From positions 1 to 7,130 of the forward strand of contig CAJUQS010000118.1 in the NCBI GenBank assembly GCA_910588365.1: a stretch of 7,130 nt of DNA, read 5' to 3'. Under the pieces are notes generated by a model. The model was not told the origin of the DNA. It did no database searches and worked only from the letters and a program-made list of their open reading frames with translations. Positions within the stretch are counted from its first letter, which is position 1; every line of letters begins with the position of its first letter. A program made the position numbers and the translations under genes. Origin of the DNA: an uncultured Oscillospiraceae bacterium. GTDB lineage: Bacteria > Bacillota > Clostridia > Oscillospirales > Oscillospiraceae. Shown piece after piece: positions 6,686-7,130 of this stretch.

Positions 6686-6727
6686 GTCCAAATTGCGCAA
6701 AAGAGAAAATTTAAGGAGGAGCGCACT

Positions 6728-6991
6728 ATGATGCAGGTTAATGTCACCGGGGGAAGTATCGGCCAGCGGGAGCTGGACGCCTATATCGCCCGGGCCAATA
6801 TAAAATATCCCATCGGCACGGTCCAGACGCTGGACGTCCATGTGGACGGGGAGTATGTGGATCTTCACTACCATCTGGCTCCCCGGCCCTTCAGCCGGAT
6901 CCGCCGCATCACCGGCTATCTGGTGGGCGACATGAGCCACTGGAATGACGCCAAGGCGGCCGAGGAGAAGGACCGGGTCAAGCACATCTGA
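6728..6991 (+). CDS. Small NrdD-like protein, standalone glycyl-radical domain
   Basis: The 87-residue protein ends in a close match to the C-terminus of anaerobic (class III) ribonucleotide reductase: RRITGYLVG (59-67), then N73, K76, E79/E80 and RVKH (83-86). In NrdD the glycine of the R-x-x-GYL motif carries the stable radical (Gly681 of 712 in E. coli, from memory); G63 here aligns with it, 24 residues from the end. The ten-stranded catalytic barrel, the ATP cone and the four zinc cysteines are absent; the protein has no cysteine at all. The first 55 residues include a likely two-strand segment (about 31-50, LDVHVDGEYVDLHYHL) that I do not recognise. AAGGAGGA lies 7 bases upstream, and a second ATG at 6731 is possible. 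It stands alone, divergent from a Crp/Fnr regulator. It may serve as a replaceable radical cofactor like GrcA/YfiD, or it may use the fold for something else. The label 'anaerobic ribonucleotide reductase' would overstate it. Confidence 0.7.
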   Translation: MMQVNVTGGSIGQRELDAYIARANIKYPIGTVQTLDVHVDGEYVDLHYHLAPRPFSRIRRITGYLVGDMSHWNDAKAAEEKDRVKHI

Positions 6992-7130
6992 GAGCCTGTT
7001 TAACATCTCCCCGCGCCCGCCTTGGCGGCATATTTTCCGCCCTGACTGCGTTAAAAATCCTTGCAATCCGTCAGGATTGCTGCGGCTTTTTGCCTTGCAG
7101 GGCAAAAAATCTATCTCGCCAATCCGCACA
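6992..7130. repeat. Hairpin-rich stretch, possible edge of a dispersed repeat or mobile element
   Basis: Starting at the base after the stop codon, the sequence opens with GAGCCTGTTTAACATCTCC and then holds several perfect inverted repeats: 7017-7021/7024-7028 (CCGCC/GGCGG), with an alternative partner CCGCC at 7037-7041; 7063-7069/7074-7080 (GCAATCC/GGATTGC, GTCA loop); and 7087-7094/7101-7108 (TTTTTGCC/GGCAAAAA, 6-base loop). The opening resembles terminal repeats of some IS5-family elements, and similar stretches recur in Oscillospiraceae intergenic DNA; both points are from memory. The window ends before any second end or transposase. The hairpins could also terminate the small gene upstream. 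Confidence 0.4.

Noticed and set aside
6671..7129. Minus-strand open frame of 152 codons covering the small NrdD-like gene
   Set aside because: It is antisense to a gene with a recognisable motif and good ribosome binding site, and its first part is translated hairpin-rich repeat.

Overview
This 7.1 kb window is GC-rich and reads as a Gram-positive anaerobe of the class Clostridia, most likely the Oscillospiraceae group of gut bacteria (Flavonifractor, Lawsonibacter or Oscillibacter-like). That placement is inference. It rests on a DnaE with an intact PHP domain, strong AGGAGG-type ribosome binding sites, an ECF sigma/anti-sigma pair, a NrdD-like protein pointing to anaerobic metabolism, and intergenic DNA packed with GC-rich hairpins. 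No rRNA, tRNA or CRISPR array is visible.

Layout. Positions 1-331 hold no gene I can support. Positions 332-540 are a chain of perfect hairpins, including a 24-bp palindrome, ending just upstream of the ribosome binding site of dnaE (560-4072, +), the catalytic subunit of DNA polymerase III. dnaE is followed by a 30-bp palindrome, a classical intrinsic terminator (4123-4151) and a second hairpin cluster (4181-4290). Next comes a two-gene unit with an ATGA overlap: an ECF-type sigma factor (4410-4889, +) and a single-pass membrane protein that is probably its anti-sigma factor (4886-5806, +). That second gene contains a strong internal ribosome binding site, which could also yield a form lacking the cytoplasmic domain. 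A hairpin at 5818-5842 separates it from a convergent Crp/Fnr-family regulator (5892-6542, -).

The regulator is divergent from a small 87-codon gene (6728-6991, +). The last 30 residues of that protein match the glycyl-radical tail of anaerobic ribonucleotide reductase (NrdD), but the catalytic barrel, the zinc cysteines and in fact every cysteine are missing. The 185-bp region between the two genes is AT-rich. It carries two 16-bp inverted repeats of identical 6-4-6 geometry: one about 42 bases upstream of the predicted start of the small gene, the class II activator position for Crp/Fnr proteins, and one over the predicted transcription start.

The most interesting hypothesis is that this divergent pair is an oxygen- or stress-responsive module making an autonomous glycyl-radical 'spare part' for anaerobic ribonucleotide reductase, analogous to GrcA/YfiD for pyruvate formate-lyase. 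The motif match and the dyads are seen in the sequence; the function is inferred. The window ends in a hairpin-rich stretch starting directly after the small gene's stop codon, possibly the edge of a dispersed or mobile repeat.
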